A stretch of 64,000 nucleotides of DNA from JBBDSU01 sp040904825 (GTDB lineage: Bacteria > Actinomycetota > Nitriliruptoria > Nitriliruptorales > Nitriliruptoraceae), in contig JBBDSU010000056.1 of assembly GCA_040904825.1 (NCBI GenBank), forward strand, positions 1-64,000. The letters run 5' to 3'. Positions 9,077-17,700 of this stretch are shown piece after piece (position 1 is the first letter of the stretch; each line of letters begins with the position of its first letter). A program made the translations under genes and the position numbers. The notes under the pieces are model-generated. The model had not been told where the DNA came from. It worked only from the letters and a program-made list of their open reading frames with translations, and made no database searches.

Positions 9077-9342
9077 TCGGCCATGACCGTGCCGTCGTTG
9101 ACGCAATTGTTGACGGCACGACCGCGCGGATACTTGTAGGTCCAGAGGAACTGCCATGGGACGTGCCCGTCGAGGCTTTGCCCCAAGGGGCATCCGAGGG
9201 GACCTGGCTGGTCATCGATGTGCCACAAGCGATTGTGCGGATCGATGAGGAGTTGACGTCTCAGCGAGCGTCAGACTTGCGCGACCGCCTGAGCCAGCTG
9301 CGCAACAGGAGTTCGGGGCGGTTCGATAATCAGCGCGACTAG
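9073..9342 (+). CDS. DUF3006 domain protein
   Basis: 89-aa protein with the small beta-rich DUF3006 fold: AVVDAIVDGTTARILV, then EELPWDVPVEALPQGASEGTW. Members commonly sit directly after ComEC-like MBL hydrolases, as here with a 4-nt overlap, and are presumed to work with them, though no activity is established. The C-terminal third is a charged helix (ELTSQRASDLRDRLSQLRN). No signal peptide, so if its partner domain is outside the cell the two are on opposite sides of the membrane. Confidence 0.85.
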   Translation: MIGHDRAVVDAIVDGTTARILVGPEELPWDVPVEALPQGASEGTWLVIDVPQAIVRIDEELTSQRASDLRDRLSQLRNRSSGRFDNQRD

Positions 9343-9359
9343 AACGCTTTTGATCGCGA

Positions 9360-9788
9360 TCAGCGCTGCTGTGCGTGTACGTCGATGAGGTGGGTAGCTG
9401 CGTCGACCGCTTGGCCGTAAACGAACATCGCGCTTTCAGCGGAATGCTCCGCTAGTTGCATCAGCAGTTGCTCCAGATGGAGGACGAGCGATGCGATCTC
9501 TGCGGTCGCGATGGTCTGAGATCCCGCTGTTGATGATCCTCCACGAGCGGGAAATGCGCCTTCTATCGGCACGGGGCGTTGTGCTGCTGTGAAGACAGCC
9601 CCTAATTCAAGGCCCAAACCGTGTGCCGCGCAGGCGAGGGTCAGGTCCTGAAATGCTTCCGGATTGGATGCGGGCCGTTCGAGGTTCTGCCAGGTTGCAA
9701 GGCTCACGCTGGCACGCTCCGCAGCCTCGCGCTGGGTGAGGCGAAGCGCGAGCCTCCGGCTGCGGATGAGCTTGGAGAGTTCGGTCAT
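9360..9788 (-). CDS. XRE-family transcriptional regulator
   Basis: About 142 aa. N-terminal Cro/C1-type helix-turn-helix (residues about 8-60: LALRLTQREAAERASVSLAT) followed by a Gly/Ser/Thr linker and a C-terminal helical region with a leucine-rich stretch (LVLHLEQLLMQLAEH) that may dimerise. The preferred start is ATG 9788; a GTG at 9806 adds six residues. No obvious toxin partner next to it: the open frame just upstream (9803-10078) uses rare codons and looks non-coding. Targets unknown. Confidence 0.78.
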   Translation of the reverse strand: MTELSKLIRSRRLALRLTQREAAERASVSLATWQNLERPASNPEAFQDLTLACAAHGLGLELGAVFTAAQRPVPIEGAFPARGGSSTAGSQTIATAEIASLVLHLEQLLMQLAEHSAESAMFVYGQAVDAATHLIDVHAQQR

Positions 9789-10025
9789 GATGTCACCGTA
9801 CGTCACCAGGCGTCCAATCCTTGTGGTCGAAGGTGATCAATCTTGGTGCCCATACGCTCGACGACAGGTGCTATTCGGCCCTGTTCTCTATGAATCAGTG
9901 CGATTGACCGCTTTCTTGCGGGCGAATAGGGATGATTGTGGAATGAGCGCGATGATCTTAATGACGTCAGCGCCAGCCAATTTCTAGGCGAGACGCCCCA
10001 GCGATGGCAACTGCTGGTATGACCA

Positions 10026-11804
10026 TCATCTCGTTGAACACGTTGCCTTGATGCTGGCGGCAGCTGTGTCGATCGCAAGTTCGGTGCGTTCGCCAGTCGC
10101 GCGATCCTTCAGTTCGATGACACCGTCGGCGAGGCGTTTGCCGACGACGATGATGGTGGGGATACCCATCAACTCGGCATCTTTGAACTTGACACCAGGA
10201 CTGACTTGACGGCGGTCATCAAGCAACACTGAGACGCCTGTCGCCTCCAGATCGCGGGCCAGTTGTTCAGCAGTTGCGATGACGTGGTCATCCTTGCTTG
10301 CCACAACCAGATGAACATCGGCTGGCGCGACCTGACGCGGCCAACACAGGCCAAACTCGTCAACCGTTGTCTCTGCGATCGCTGCGACGGCGCGCGAAAC
10401 TCCGATGCCGTATGAGCCCATGGTGACGGTGACGAGCTTGCCGTTCTGATCCAAGACTTTCAGCTCAAGTGCTTCGGCGTACTTGCGCCCGAGTTGGAAG
10501 ATGTGGCCAATCTCGATGCCTCGGGAGAGCTCCAACGGACCCGAGCCGTCGGGAGCCGGGTCGCCGTCGCGGACATCTGCCGCTTCGATCGTGCCGTCAG
10601 GAACGAAATCTCGCCCGCACACCAGATCGAAGACGTGCCGGCCAGGTTCGTTGGCTCCCGCCACCCACTGTGTCCCTTCAACGACGCGGGGATCGACGAC
10701 GTAACGGATCCCACTGCCGGAGTTTTCGCCGAGTGCCTGGGGGCCGACATAGCCCTTGACGAGATCGGGCCATGCAGCAAAGTCATCGTCATCGAAGGGT
10801 TCGACCACAGCCGGTTCGACCTGCGCCTGCAGGCGGCGTGGGTCGACATCGCGGTCACCCGGCAGGCCGATCACCAGGGGCCGACGGGTCCCGTCGGCAT
10901 CACGGAGCATCACGATGACGTTCTTCAACGTGTCAGAGGCTTGCCACGGGCGGTCATCGCGCGGGAGGTGTTGATTGGAGAAATCGACGAGTGTGGCGAT
11001 TGTCGGTGTGTCGGGAGTGTCCTCGACGTGAGCGGCGGGGGCGTTGTCGTAGGGGATCGGGTCGGGCGCTGCAATGGTGACGGCTTCGACGTTGGCGGCA
11101 TAGCCGCCGGGGGAGCGGACAAATGTGTCCTCGCCCACTGGGGTGGGACACAGAAACTCTTCGGATCGCGATCCCCCCATGGCTCCTGACATGGCGGACA
11201 CAATCACGAACTCAAGGCCTAGACGCTCGAAGGTCGCAATGTAGGCGGCACGATGCTGTTCATATGACGCTGCGAGACCTTCATCGTCGATATCGAAGGA
11301 ATACGAGTCCTTCATCACAAATTCGCGACCTCGTAGCAGTCCCGCGCGCGGGCGGGCTTCATCGCGGAATTTGTGCTGGATCTGGAAAAGGCTGACGGGC
11401 AGGTCCTTGTACGAGGAGTACAGGTCCTTGACCAGCAGAGTGAACATTTCCTCGTGGGTCGGGGCGAGCAGGTGGTCATTGCCACGCCGATCGACCAGTC
11501 GGAACAAGGTGTCGCCGTACTCATCCCAACGTCCGGTGGCTTCATAGGGCTCACGCGGAAGCAGGGCGGGGAAGTGCACCTCCTGGGCGCCCATCCGGTG
11601 CATCTCCTCACGGACAATCGCCTCAACCTTGCGGTAAACCAGGTGACCGATCGGCAGCCACGTGTGCACGCCCGAGCCAGCGCGGCGGATGTAGCCCGCC
11701 CGAATCATCGCCGTATGTCCGGGAAGTTCAGCGTCGGCAGGATCGTCACGCAGGGTGCGCACGAACAGGCGGGAAAGTCGCAGAATCACACTGGGCTCCG
11801 TCAC
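10026..11804 (-). CDS. proS: prolyl-tRNA synthetase
   Basis: Class II aminoacyl-tRNA synthetase, 592 aa, the bacterial form with the editing (YbaK-like) insert. Motif 1 lies in the YIRRAGSGVHTWLP region, motif 2 is KFRDEARPRAGLLRGREF, motif 3 is MGSYGIGVSRAV; the insert spans about residues 230-390 and the anticodon-binding domain is C-terminal (DVHLVVASK onward, DDRRQVSPGVKFKDAELMG). The frame runs to 12044 but similarity begins at the GTG codons 11804 or 11789; 11804 is chosen. Stands alone; the 3' end is about 240 nt from the XRE gene and that gap shows nothing convincing. Confidence 0.97.
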   Translation of the reverse strand: MTEPSVILRLSRLFVRTLRDDPADAELPGHTAMIRAGYIRRAGSGVHTWLPIGHLVYRKVEAIVREEMHRMGAQEVHFPALLPREPYEATGRWDEYGDTLFRLVDRRGNDHLLAPTHEEMFTLLVKDLYSSYKDLPVSLFQIQHKFRDEARPRAGLLRGREFVMKDSYSFDIDDEGLAASYEQHRAAYIATFERLGLEFVIVSAMSGAMGGSRSEEFLCPTPVGEDTFVRSPGGYAANVEAVTIAAPDPIPYDNAPAAHVEDTPDTPTIATLVDFSNQHLPRDDRPWQASDTLKNVIVMLRDADGTRRPLVIGLPGDRDVDPRRLQAQVEPAVVEPFDDDDFAAWPDLVKGYVGPQALGENSGSGIRYVVDPRVVEGTQWVAGANEPGRHVFDLVCGRDFVPDGTIEAADVRDGDPAPDGSGPLELSRGIEIGHIFQLGRKYAEALELKVLDQNGKLVTVTMGSYGIGVSRAVAAIAETTVDEFGLCWPRQVAPADVHLVVASKDDHVIATAEQLARDLEATGVSVLLDDRRQVSPGVKFKDAELMGIPTIIVVGKRLADGVIELKDRATGERTELAIDTAAASIKATCSTR

Positions 11805-12064
11805 GATTGAGGTTAAGCGTAATGGCGTTTCGTTCAGCGCCTGCCAAGGTTGTCTCACCAACAACTTTATGAGCAGTGAGGCACGCACGGCTCGCGCATG
11901 TTGCGTGCCACGATCCTCGCGGCCGCAACGCAAGTCTTCAGCCCTGTCGATGGCGGGCCTTCGGGCCCATGTGTCGACGTCATCTTTGCCGGATACTCCA
12001 TCATTCGGGTCGCCGGAGGCGAGCGATCGATAGCCCGTCGCCAACGATCAGTGAGGTACGCGGA

Positions 12065-12442
12065 GTGAGGATCCTGGTGACAGTCGCCTCGCGCCACGGC
12101 GCGACAGCTGAGATCGCTGATCGCATCGCCTCGAGATTGGCGGAACGAGACGGTGAGGTGGTGCAGCTACCCCCCGACCGAGTGCAGCATCTCGACGGGT
12201 TTGGCGTCATCGTTCTCGGCAGCACGCTGTATGCAGGTCGATGCATGGGTCGACACGATCGCGCAAGAGGCCATCGATCCCTCGGAAGGCCTTTGATCGC
12301 ATCTTCAACGACCTGCAAGAACATCGATCTCGCGCGAGATGGCCGTTGCCGCCGACAGCGCCTCGCTTCGTCGCGAGCGGCCACGCGGGTGCAGACACCC
12401 GACGTAGTCTTGCGTGTGCGAATGATGCGTGTCGCCGCGTGA
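12065..12442 (+). pseudogene. flavodoxin-domain (HemG-like) remnant
   Basis: The first 57 residues from GTG 12065 match the N-terminus of actinobacterial flavodoxin-domain proteins: RILVTVASRHGATAEIAD (FMN phosphate loop) and DGFGVIVLGSTLYAGR. After YAGR the frame turns into low-quality Arg/Cys-rich sequence up to 12442, and neither alternative frame restores the expected 100 or so residues. A shifted frame gives AWVDTIAQEAIDPSEGL then a stop, which could be a fragment of the second half. I read it as a truncated, decayed gene, not a functional short flavodoxin. Confidence 0.55.
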
Positions 12443-12484
12443 TCGGCGTGCAGGGCTTGGCAGTCTGATGAGAGGAGCGTCGTT

Positions 12485-13609
12485 GTGACCGTCGCCGTGG
12501 TGGGTACGGGAACGATCGGTTCGATGGTGTTGTGGCGGCTGGCCGAGCGCGGCATCAGCGCGGTCGGATTCGATACGTATGCGCCAGGTCATGATCGAGG
12601 TGCCGCCGGCGGCGAAAGCCGCATCTTCAGGATGGCGTATCGCGAAGGTCCGGAGTACGTGCCGTTGCTCGCTCAGGCGCGGAACATGTGGCTCGACTTG
12701 GAACGCCACGCTCCCGGCCAACTGTTCTACCCCAGCGGGTTCGTGACGGTTGGCGATCCATCTCATCCCGACATCGTCACCTCGCTGGAAACCGCCCGAG
12801 TGCATGATCTCGACGTGGAGATTCTCGACGCATCTGAGGCGTCCCGTCGAGTGCCGGAACATCCGGTGAGAGACGGCGAGACCATGGTGTTTGATCCGCA
12901 AGGTGGCCTGCTGCTGCCTGAACGGTCGGTCTTGACTGCGGCATTGCGTGCCGAGCAGCTTGGGGCGGAGATCCGTCGCTATCGACGGATCATCGATGTC
13001 ATCGACGAGGGTGATCGAGCAACGGTGGTCACCACGGACGGTCCTGAATCGTTCGACCAGGTGATCGTCGCGTGTGGTCCATGGGTGGCCGATCTGGATG
13101 TTGTGCGGCATCTGCCGTTGCAACCGAAAGAGCTCGTGGCGACCTGGTTCCCACGCCGGTCCACAGACCGGTTCGTTCTTGGGCGCACGCCGACCGCCCT
13201 GCGCGTCGGAACTCCCGGGTTCTCATGCTTCCCTGCGGTTGACGGCACCGGGGTGAAAGTGATCGCGCACGGCGCGTATAGCGAAATCGATGGCCCGGAA
13301 CTGCTGCCCCGATCGGCCCCTGAGGCGGTGGTGCGACGCGCGTCAGAATTCGCCGCTGCGGTCCTGCCGGATCTTCATCCGGATCCGATTCGTGTCGGGA
13401 CCTACAGCGACGCCTATACCCCTGACCACCACCCGTTCCTGGGGCGAGCCGCGCAAGGATCTCCCATCATTCATGCGAGTGGTTTTTCCGGCCACGGCTT
13501 CAAGCTTGCGCCAATGTTTGGAGACCTCATCGCCGACATCGTTGCCGATGACCGGCCACGCATCGACATCGCGTTCATGGATCCGTCAAGGTTCGCTGCA
13601 GCTGCTTGA
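12485..13609 (+). CDS. FAD-dependent oxidoreductase (sarcosine oxidase/SolA-like)
   Basis: 374-aa flavoprotein of the DAO superfamily closest in layout to monomeric sarcosine oxidase and N-methyltryptophan oxidase. N-terminal dinucleotide fold VVGTGTIGSMVLWRLAERG, then GGESRIFRMAYREGPEYVPL, and C-terminal YTPDHHPFLG with GFSGHGFKLAP (FAD pyrophosphate contact). These enzymes oxidise secondary amines to aldehyde plus peroxide. The flavin-linking Cys of monomeric sarcosine oxidase, expected just before the TPD motif, is not present there (Tyr-Ser instead), so the FAD may be non-covalent. GTG start after GAGGAG. Substrate cannot be fixed. Confidence 0.85.
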   Translation: MTVAVVGTGTIGSMVLWRLAERGISAVGFDTYAPGHDRGAAGGESRIFRMAYREGPEYVPLLAQARNMWLDLERHAPGQLFYPSGFVTVGDPSHPDIVTSLETARVHDLDVEILDASEASRRVPEHPVRDGETMVFDPQGGLLLPERSVLTAALRAEQLGAEIRRYRRIIDVIDEGDRATVVTTDGPESFDQVIVACGPWVADLDVVRHLPLQPKELVATWFPRRSTDRFVLGRTPTALRVGTPGFSCFPAVDGTGVKVIAHGAYSEIDGPELLPRSAPEAVVRRASEFAAAVLPDLHPDPIRVGTYSDAYTPDHHPFLGRAAQGSPIIHASGFSGHGFKLAPMFGDLIADIVADDRPRIDIAFMDPSRFAAAA

Positions 13610-13702
13610 TGCCGACGGCGCGAACAACGGAGTCTCTTCGCCCCGCAACGATTTCCAAGGCTGCGACGCTCTACGTCGCCGCACCCATCGTGGGCTAGCT
13701 GC

Positions 13703-14608
13703 CTATGCCCGAGAACGTGAAGGCGGCGGCCGTCGACGCTGAAGCGAGCCATGAGGAACGGTCATGAGCTCCCTGCCCCAGACCACCTCGCCATCGAAGT
13801 AGCGGGTGATGTCTCGAATGGCTCGCTCCGTCTGACCAGGTCCATCCAGATGATGGACCTGATGCACGAGTACGAGACGCTTTACACCTGCTCGTTGGGC
13901 CATGATTGCAACGTCCCGGCTGCCACATTGGTAGGTGGCCTCTGCCGTGCCATCGATGTCGTCTTGCACGTAGGTGCAGATGCTGACCATCGTGTCGGCG
14001 CCCTCGGCCAGCTCCACAACACTGTCACAAGGCCCCGTGTCGCCGGTAGCGACAATCGACCCCTCTTCGGTATCGAGGCGGTAGGCGAGAGAGTCCAGCC
14101 ACGGCTGGACGTGCACGGCAGGAGCGGTGGTGATCTGCCAGTCCGTGCCCGAGATGACTTGTCCGGGACCGATATCACGGGCGTGGGTGACCGGTTCTTT
14201 GCGTGGTAGTTGACCACCTCTGGACTTGTAGGCATTAAGGCTCAAAGGGTGGTTGACACGCGCGATCCAGTCCGAGGCGAACGCCCCGTCGTCGCGATCC
14301 ATCAGGCGATGAGTGAGTTGTTCAGTCAGCGTGGGACCGAACACGTTGAGTTCAGTCTCGCCGCCAATGCTTTCCTCCCAACGGGTGAGAAGGAAACAGG
14401 GGTAGTCAACATTGTGGTCGAAGTGGTGGTGGGTGAAAAACAGATTGTCAATCCAGGATGGGCGGATGCCCATTCTTGCCAGCTTGGTCGTCGTTGACGG
14501 TCCGCAGTCGAACATCATGAAGTCGTCGCCTCGTTGGACGACGTATGCCGTGCCATGGCGATCTCCGTCGGCGACGGGTGTGCCGCATCCCACGATGTGG
14601 AGATCCAC
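13703..14608 (-). CDS. MBL-fold metallohydrolase (RNase Z-like)
   Basis: 301-aa metallo-beta-lactamase-fold enzyme with the family metal motif THHHFDH, an aspartate in GDTGPCDSV, and late histidines (VLVHQVHH). The N-terminus VDLHIVGCGTP resembles RNase Z/arylsulfatase-like hydrolases, but the long exosite arm is not obvious and length is short, so a tRNA-processing role is not claimed. The start is GTG 14608 behind a strong AAGGAGGAAG; a longer frame to 14731 lacks a ribosome site. Divergent from the next gene with about 230 nt between the starts, room for promoters on both strands. Confidence 0.83.
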   Translation of the reverse strand: MDLHIVGCGTPVADGDRHGTAYVVQRGDDFMMFDCGPSTTTKLARMGIRPSWIDNLFFTHHHFDHNVDYPCFLLTRWEESIGGETELNVFGPTLTEQLTHRLMDRDDGAFASDWIARVNHPLSLNAYKSRGGQLPRKEPVTHARDIGPGQVISGTDWQITTAPAVHVQPWLDSLAYRLDTEEGSIVATGDTGPCDSVVELAEGADTMVSICTYVQDDIDGTAEATYQCGSRDVAIMAQRAGVKRLVLVHQVHHLDGPGQTERAIRDITRYFDGEVVWGRELMTVPHGSLQRRRPPPSRSRA

Positions 14609-14838
14609 AATCTTCCTCCTTGTTGTCTGACAACGTCCACTGGACGACGCAGCCTGGGCGTGCCATGATCGGACGCTAGGCGGTGGCGCCGTAACGCGCG
14701 CACCATCACGGTCGATAACTTCAACAGACACCTCGAGGTCCGCCGCCCAGAGGTCTGTCGCCTTGAGAGTGATCAGTGGGCCGCGGCCGAGCAGTGTGAT
14801 CTGGTGACCGGCATCACCCGATGTGAGAGGGAGCAGTC

Positions 14839-15750
14839 ATGACGCAGGCACAGCCCCGAACATGGCTTCAACCGTCGCGTGCAGCCGTCGTCGCCGTCGT
14901 CGGGGCGGTGATTGCCAGTGTGTTTGTGTCGATGCCAGCAGCACGAGCCGATGACGCTGACACGGACTTGCCGGCGTCGACGCTCCCGTCGCTGTTCGCA
15001 TTCGACGCAACAAGCGGCGACGATGCTGGTGGCGGTGATGATGGTGACGAGGCCGACGAGGGCGCTGAAGAAGGCACCGAGGATGACGCCGAGCAGCCAA
15101 GTTCCTCAGATGGCGACGATGAAGACAGCGACGGCGAAGGCAACGAAGAGGGCGGGGACGCGACAGATCTTGATAGTGAACAATTAGAGGGCGCCGAACT
15201 GCCCGGGGTCTTGCTCGCTGCGGCGACAGACGATGTCGATGAGCAGGCCGTTGTCTGGGCCATCGTGACGGAACGTCTGGGTGAGGGTGTGCTGCATGCA
15301 GCTCAAGGGCCCGCGGGACCGGCCCTTGAGCTGGCGATGGCCAAGTATGCGGCAGCGATGACACGCTTGGACGAGGCGCTGGCCCTGCGGGACCAACGCC
15401 GTGAAGCACGTGAAGAGATGCGCGATGAGCGGGACGCGCAGCGCGCTGCCAGGCTCGAAGCCGTGTTGGAGCGCCGAGCAGCTGCCGTGATCAGGGGCGA
15501 CGATTCGATTGCCGCGCTCGGTGGCGATACCGACATTGACCGTCCGTCGATGAGCCGCCTTCGTGATCAGGCTCGCGGAGGGCCACCAAGCGATCGCGGA
15601 AGGCCTGTCGACCAAGGCCAAGGACTTTCGGACAACGCTGCGCGTGACGGAAGCGGCCCAGGCGCGGTCGATCTGCCTGGCAGTCGTGGCGGTAACGGTG
15701 CGGCTGGTGATGTCGGTGGCCGAGGCAGCCCAGGCGGTGGACGTCCCTGA
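14839..15750 (+). CDS. exported acidic low-complexity protein with coiled coil
   Basis: 303 aa, not assigned to a family. An N-terminal signal peptide (about residues 15-36, AVVAVVGAVIASVFVSMPAARA) is followed by an extremely acidic stretch (about 45-115, mostly Asp, Glu, Gly, Ser), then a short hydrophobic segment (ELPGVLLAAATD), then a charged helical coiled coil rich in Arg/Glu (about 180-220, REAREEMRDERDAQRAARLE) and a Gly/Arg/Asp-rich tail. ATG after GAGAGGGAG. The acidic region could bind cations or hold the protein away from the wall. Composition differs sharply from neighbours. Confidence 0.7.
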   Translation: MTQAQPRTWLQPSRAAVVAVVGAVIASVFVSMPAARADDADTDLPASTLPSLFAFDATSGDDAGGGDDGDEADEGAEEGTEDDAEQPSSSDGDDEDSDGEGNEEGGDATDLDSEQLEGAELPGVLLAAATDDVDEQAVVWAIVTERLGEGVLHAAQGPAGPALELAMAKYAAAMTRLDEALALRDQRREAREEMRDERDAQRAARLEAVLERRAAAVIRGDDSIAALGGDTDIDRPSMSRLRDQARGGPPSDRGRPVDQGQGLSDNAARDGSGPGAVDLPGSRGGNGAAGDVGGRGSPGGGRP

Positions 15751-15964
15751 TGGAGGTCGCCGAGCCGCCACAAAGATGCTGAAGGTGTCAGCAGCGGGTG
15801 GCTACCTTGGGTAGGCAGCGGTGTTTCGGGTAGGCGTCATGTTGAACGCTGGCCCCTCGCTCATCGACGCGGTCGTCCGGTGTGTCGGCCTCGGTGTGCT
15901 AAGTGTCGACAGGTCCCAGTTCCGCAACAGTTCGTCAGGCTGACGGCCACGGAAGGAGCGCCCG

Positions 15965-16600
15965 TTGAGTTTCCGGGCGTGGCATGGCCGGTTATTGGCG
16001 AGCGTCGCTGTCACCGCATTTGGGGTTGCTGGATGCACCGGAAACGACGAAGCGAGTGACGCAGCGGTTGTCGAAGTTCCTTTGGTCGCTGTTGATGAAG
16101 AGGATGAGCCTGTCAGCGAGCAAGAATCTGGTGCACCGTCGGCGATGATCGAGGGCGACACCGAACCGCTCGGCATTGAGGGCTTTGATCTCCACCTTCC
16201 TGTTGGTATGGAGTGGCGGACCACCGGGCTCGACTCAGAAGAAGCCACCACCGAGTCGGGTGCTGTGATTGCTCGTGGTCCGGATCACGATGTGGTGATC
16301 GTGTGGCAAGAGACGCCAGCTTCGCCTGAAGGAATGCTGCAGACAGCCATCGGTCGTCTTGCCGCACGGGGGATTGAGGTCGAAGTGTTGTCCGCCGTTG
16401 ACCTCGATCTAGGCGGCGTCTGGTCCGCTGCGGCTCGACAGATCCGCATCGTGTCCGGCGACGGCGTAGCGGACGGTCTGGCTGCGACGTGGCGCTGCGA
16501 TGTCAACGGGACGGGATTCGCCCTGGTGGCTCATGGCGGGGAGCCTGGAGATCATCTGCTTTCGGCGCGATTGGTGGTAGCCCGCTTCTCGTGCGGTTGA
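15965..16600 (+). CDS. predicted lipoprotein
   Basis: 211 aa, TTG start with GGAAGGAG upstream. Signal peptide ending in lipobox GVAGC (lipid-modified Cys about residue 24), an acidic linker, then a compact domain (about 70-211) that begins GIEGFDLHLPVGMEW and has a final Cys near the end (FSCG). The layout, a short exported domain that evaluates to an alpha/beta sandwich pattern, recalls small actinobacterial lipoproteins but I do not recognise the family. The 214 nt in front of it (15751-15964) hold no other feature I can support. Confidence 0.7.
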   Translation: MSFRAWHGRLLASVAVTAFGVAGCTGNDEASDAAVVEVPLVAVDEEDEPVSEQESGAPSAMIEGDTEPLGIEGFDLHLPVGMEWRTTGLDSEEATTESGAVIARGPDHDVVIVWQETPASPEGMLQTAIGRLAARGIEVEVLSAVDLDLGGVWSAAARQIRIVSGDGVADGLAATWRCDVNGTGFALVAHGGEPGDHLLSARLVVARFSCG

Positions 16601-16647
16601 CATGACGGGCAAGACGCCACCGTCCGGATGCTGGCGTCGATTGCTGC

Positions 16648-17475
16648 TCAGTTGACTTGGAACGATCGCTTTGCCAATCCCATCCAGAACCCGTCAATTG
16701 GTTGGTCTGGTGGAGATTGCGGATCTGATGCCGCCCCCAGCGTCACAAACATCGGGATCATGTGCTCGACCGTTGGATGGGCGTAGGGCATGCCTGGGGC
16801 CTGGGCTCGGAAATCTGCAAGTTCGTCAATGGCTCCGCGTGACAGCACTTCGGCTGCCCACGCGTCGAATTCCTTGGACCATCCTGGTGGAGCAGCGGTC
16901 GTCGACATCCAGTGTTGCCTGTCCAGGAACGGCAGACCATGGGTGGTGAAACCGGAGCCGATGATCAGGACGCCTTCGTCACGTAGCGGCGCCAGCCGCC
17001 GTCCGAGATCCAGTAGCCGGCCAGGATCATCGGTGGGCAGCGACATCTGCAACACGGGAATATCGGCTTCGGGGTACATGACGGACAGGGGCACATACGC
17101 CCCGTGGTCGAGTCCGCGCGCGGGCGCCCGTGCTACCTGCTCGGATGCAGGGAGAAGCTTTTGGATGCGGTCAGCCAGAACAGGTGCGCCCGGTGACGGA
17201 TACGTCGCCTTGTAGTAGCGCGGCGCAAACCCAGCGAAGTCATAAACGAGGGGAACACGGTCCGTCGCACCCAGCATGAGAGGTGCTGATTCCCAATGAG
17301 CTGACACGATGAGAATCTGTTCGGGCTGAGGAAGAGTGGAGGACCATTGGCGCAACTGGCCGGTCCATGCGGTGTCGTCGACGAGTGGAGGCGCGCCGTG
17401 GCTCAGGAAGATGGCTGGCATCCGCCGAGTAGGCAGAGCCGGGTTGGTGACAGTGCCTGCAGTGGTGCTGGTCAT
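16648..17475 (-). CDS. LigB/DODA-type extradiol ring-cleavage dioxygenase
   Basis: 275-aa class III extradiol dioxygenase (PF02900), like plant DODA and bacterial YgiD, which open aromatic diols such as DOPA using a divalent metal. Metal and active-site histidines are visible in FLSHGAPPLV, IVSAHWES, LDHGAYVPLSVMYP and GSGFTTHGLP. The start is ATG 17475 (MTSTTAGTV); the longer frame to 17700 lacks family similarity. Nothing nearby indicates a catabolic pathway, so the substrate is open. The 225 nt between it and the next gene on this strand contain no gene. Confidence 0.88.
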   Translation of the reverse strand: MTSTTAGTVTNPALPTRRMPAIFLSHGAPPLVDDTAWTGQLRQWSSTLPQPEQILIVSAHWESAPLMLGATDRVPLVYDFAGFAPRYYKATYPSPGAPVLADRIQKLLPASEQVARAPARGLDHGAYVPLSVMYPEADIPVLQMSLPTDDPGRLLDLGRRLAPLRDEGVLIIGSGFTTHGLPFLDRQHWMSTTAAPPGWSKEFDAWAAEVLSRGAIDELADFRAQAPGMPYAHPTVEHMIPMFVTLGAASDPQSPPDQPIDGFWMGLAKRSFQVN

Positions 17476-17700
17476 GATGCAACTCACTGGGATCGGGAGG
17501 TTCGTGTCGCCGTGCGTCGATCGGGATGCCGATGACGAAGCGCGAGGATCTCGTTGCCAAGATCGGGCTGCCAAGGCGGTTGCGTGTGGGCGCAACGGCC
17601 CATGATGGCGCGGGTCCAACATCCGACGACCTGTATTCCCACATCTATTCCACATCGCCAGAACAGAACCGAGGATGTCATACTTAAGTTGATGCGTCAA

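Noticed and set aside
9870..9935. Inverted repeat CTATTCGGCCC ... GGGCGAATAG
   Set aside because: Arms are about 45 nt apart with a one-base bulge and no context; likely chance.
9803..10078. Minus-strand ORF ending as GTGA at the XRE regulator, possible toxin
   Set aside because: The overlap is suggestive, but the frame uses TTA and AGA codons unlike neighbours, has no family resemblance, and the regulator's better start is at 9788.
14609..14838. Coding-like minus-strand extension above the MBL gene
   Set aside because: It contains no ATG/GTG start with a ribosome site that matters; strong AAGGAGGAAG before GTG 14608 fixes the start there.
15563..15814. Second plus-strand ORF overlapping the acidic exported protein
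   Set aside because: Out-of-phase shadow of a GC-rich gene; no ribosome site or similarity.
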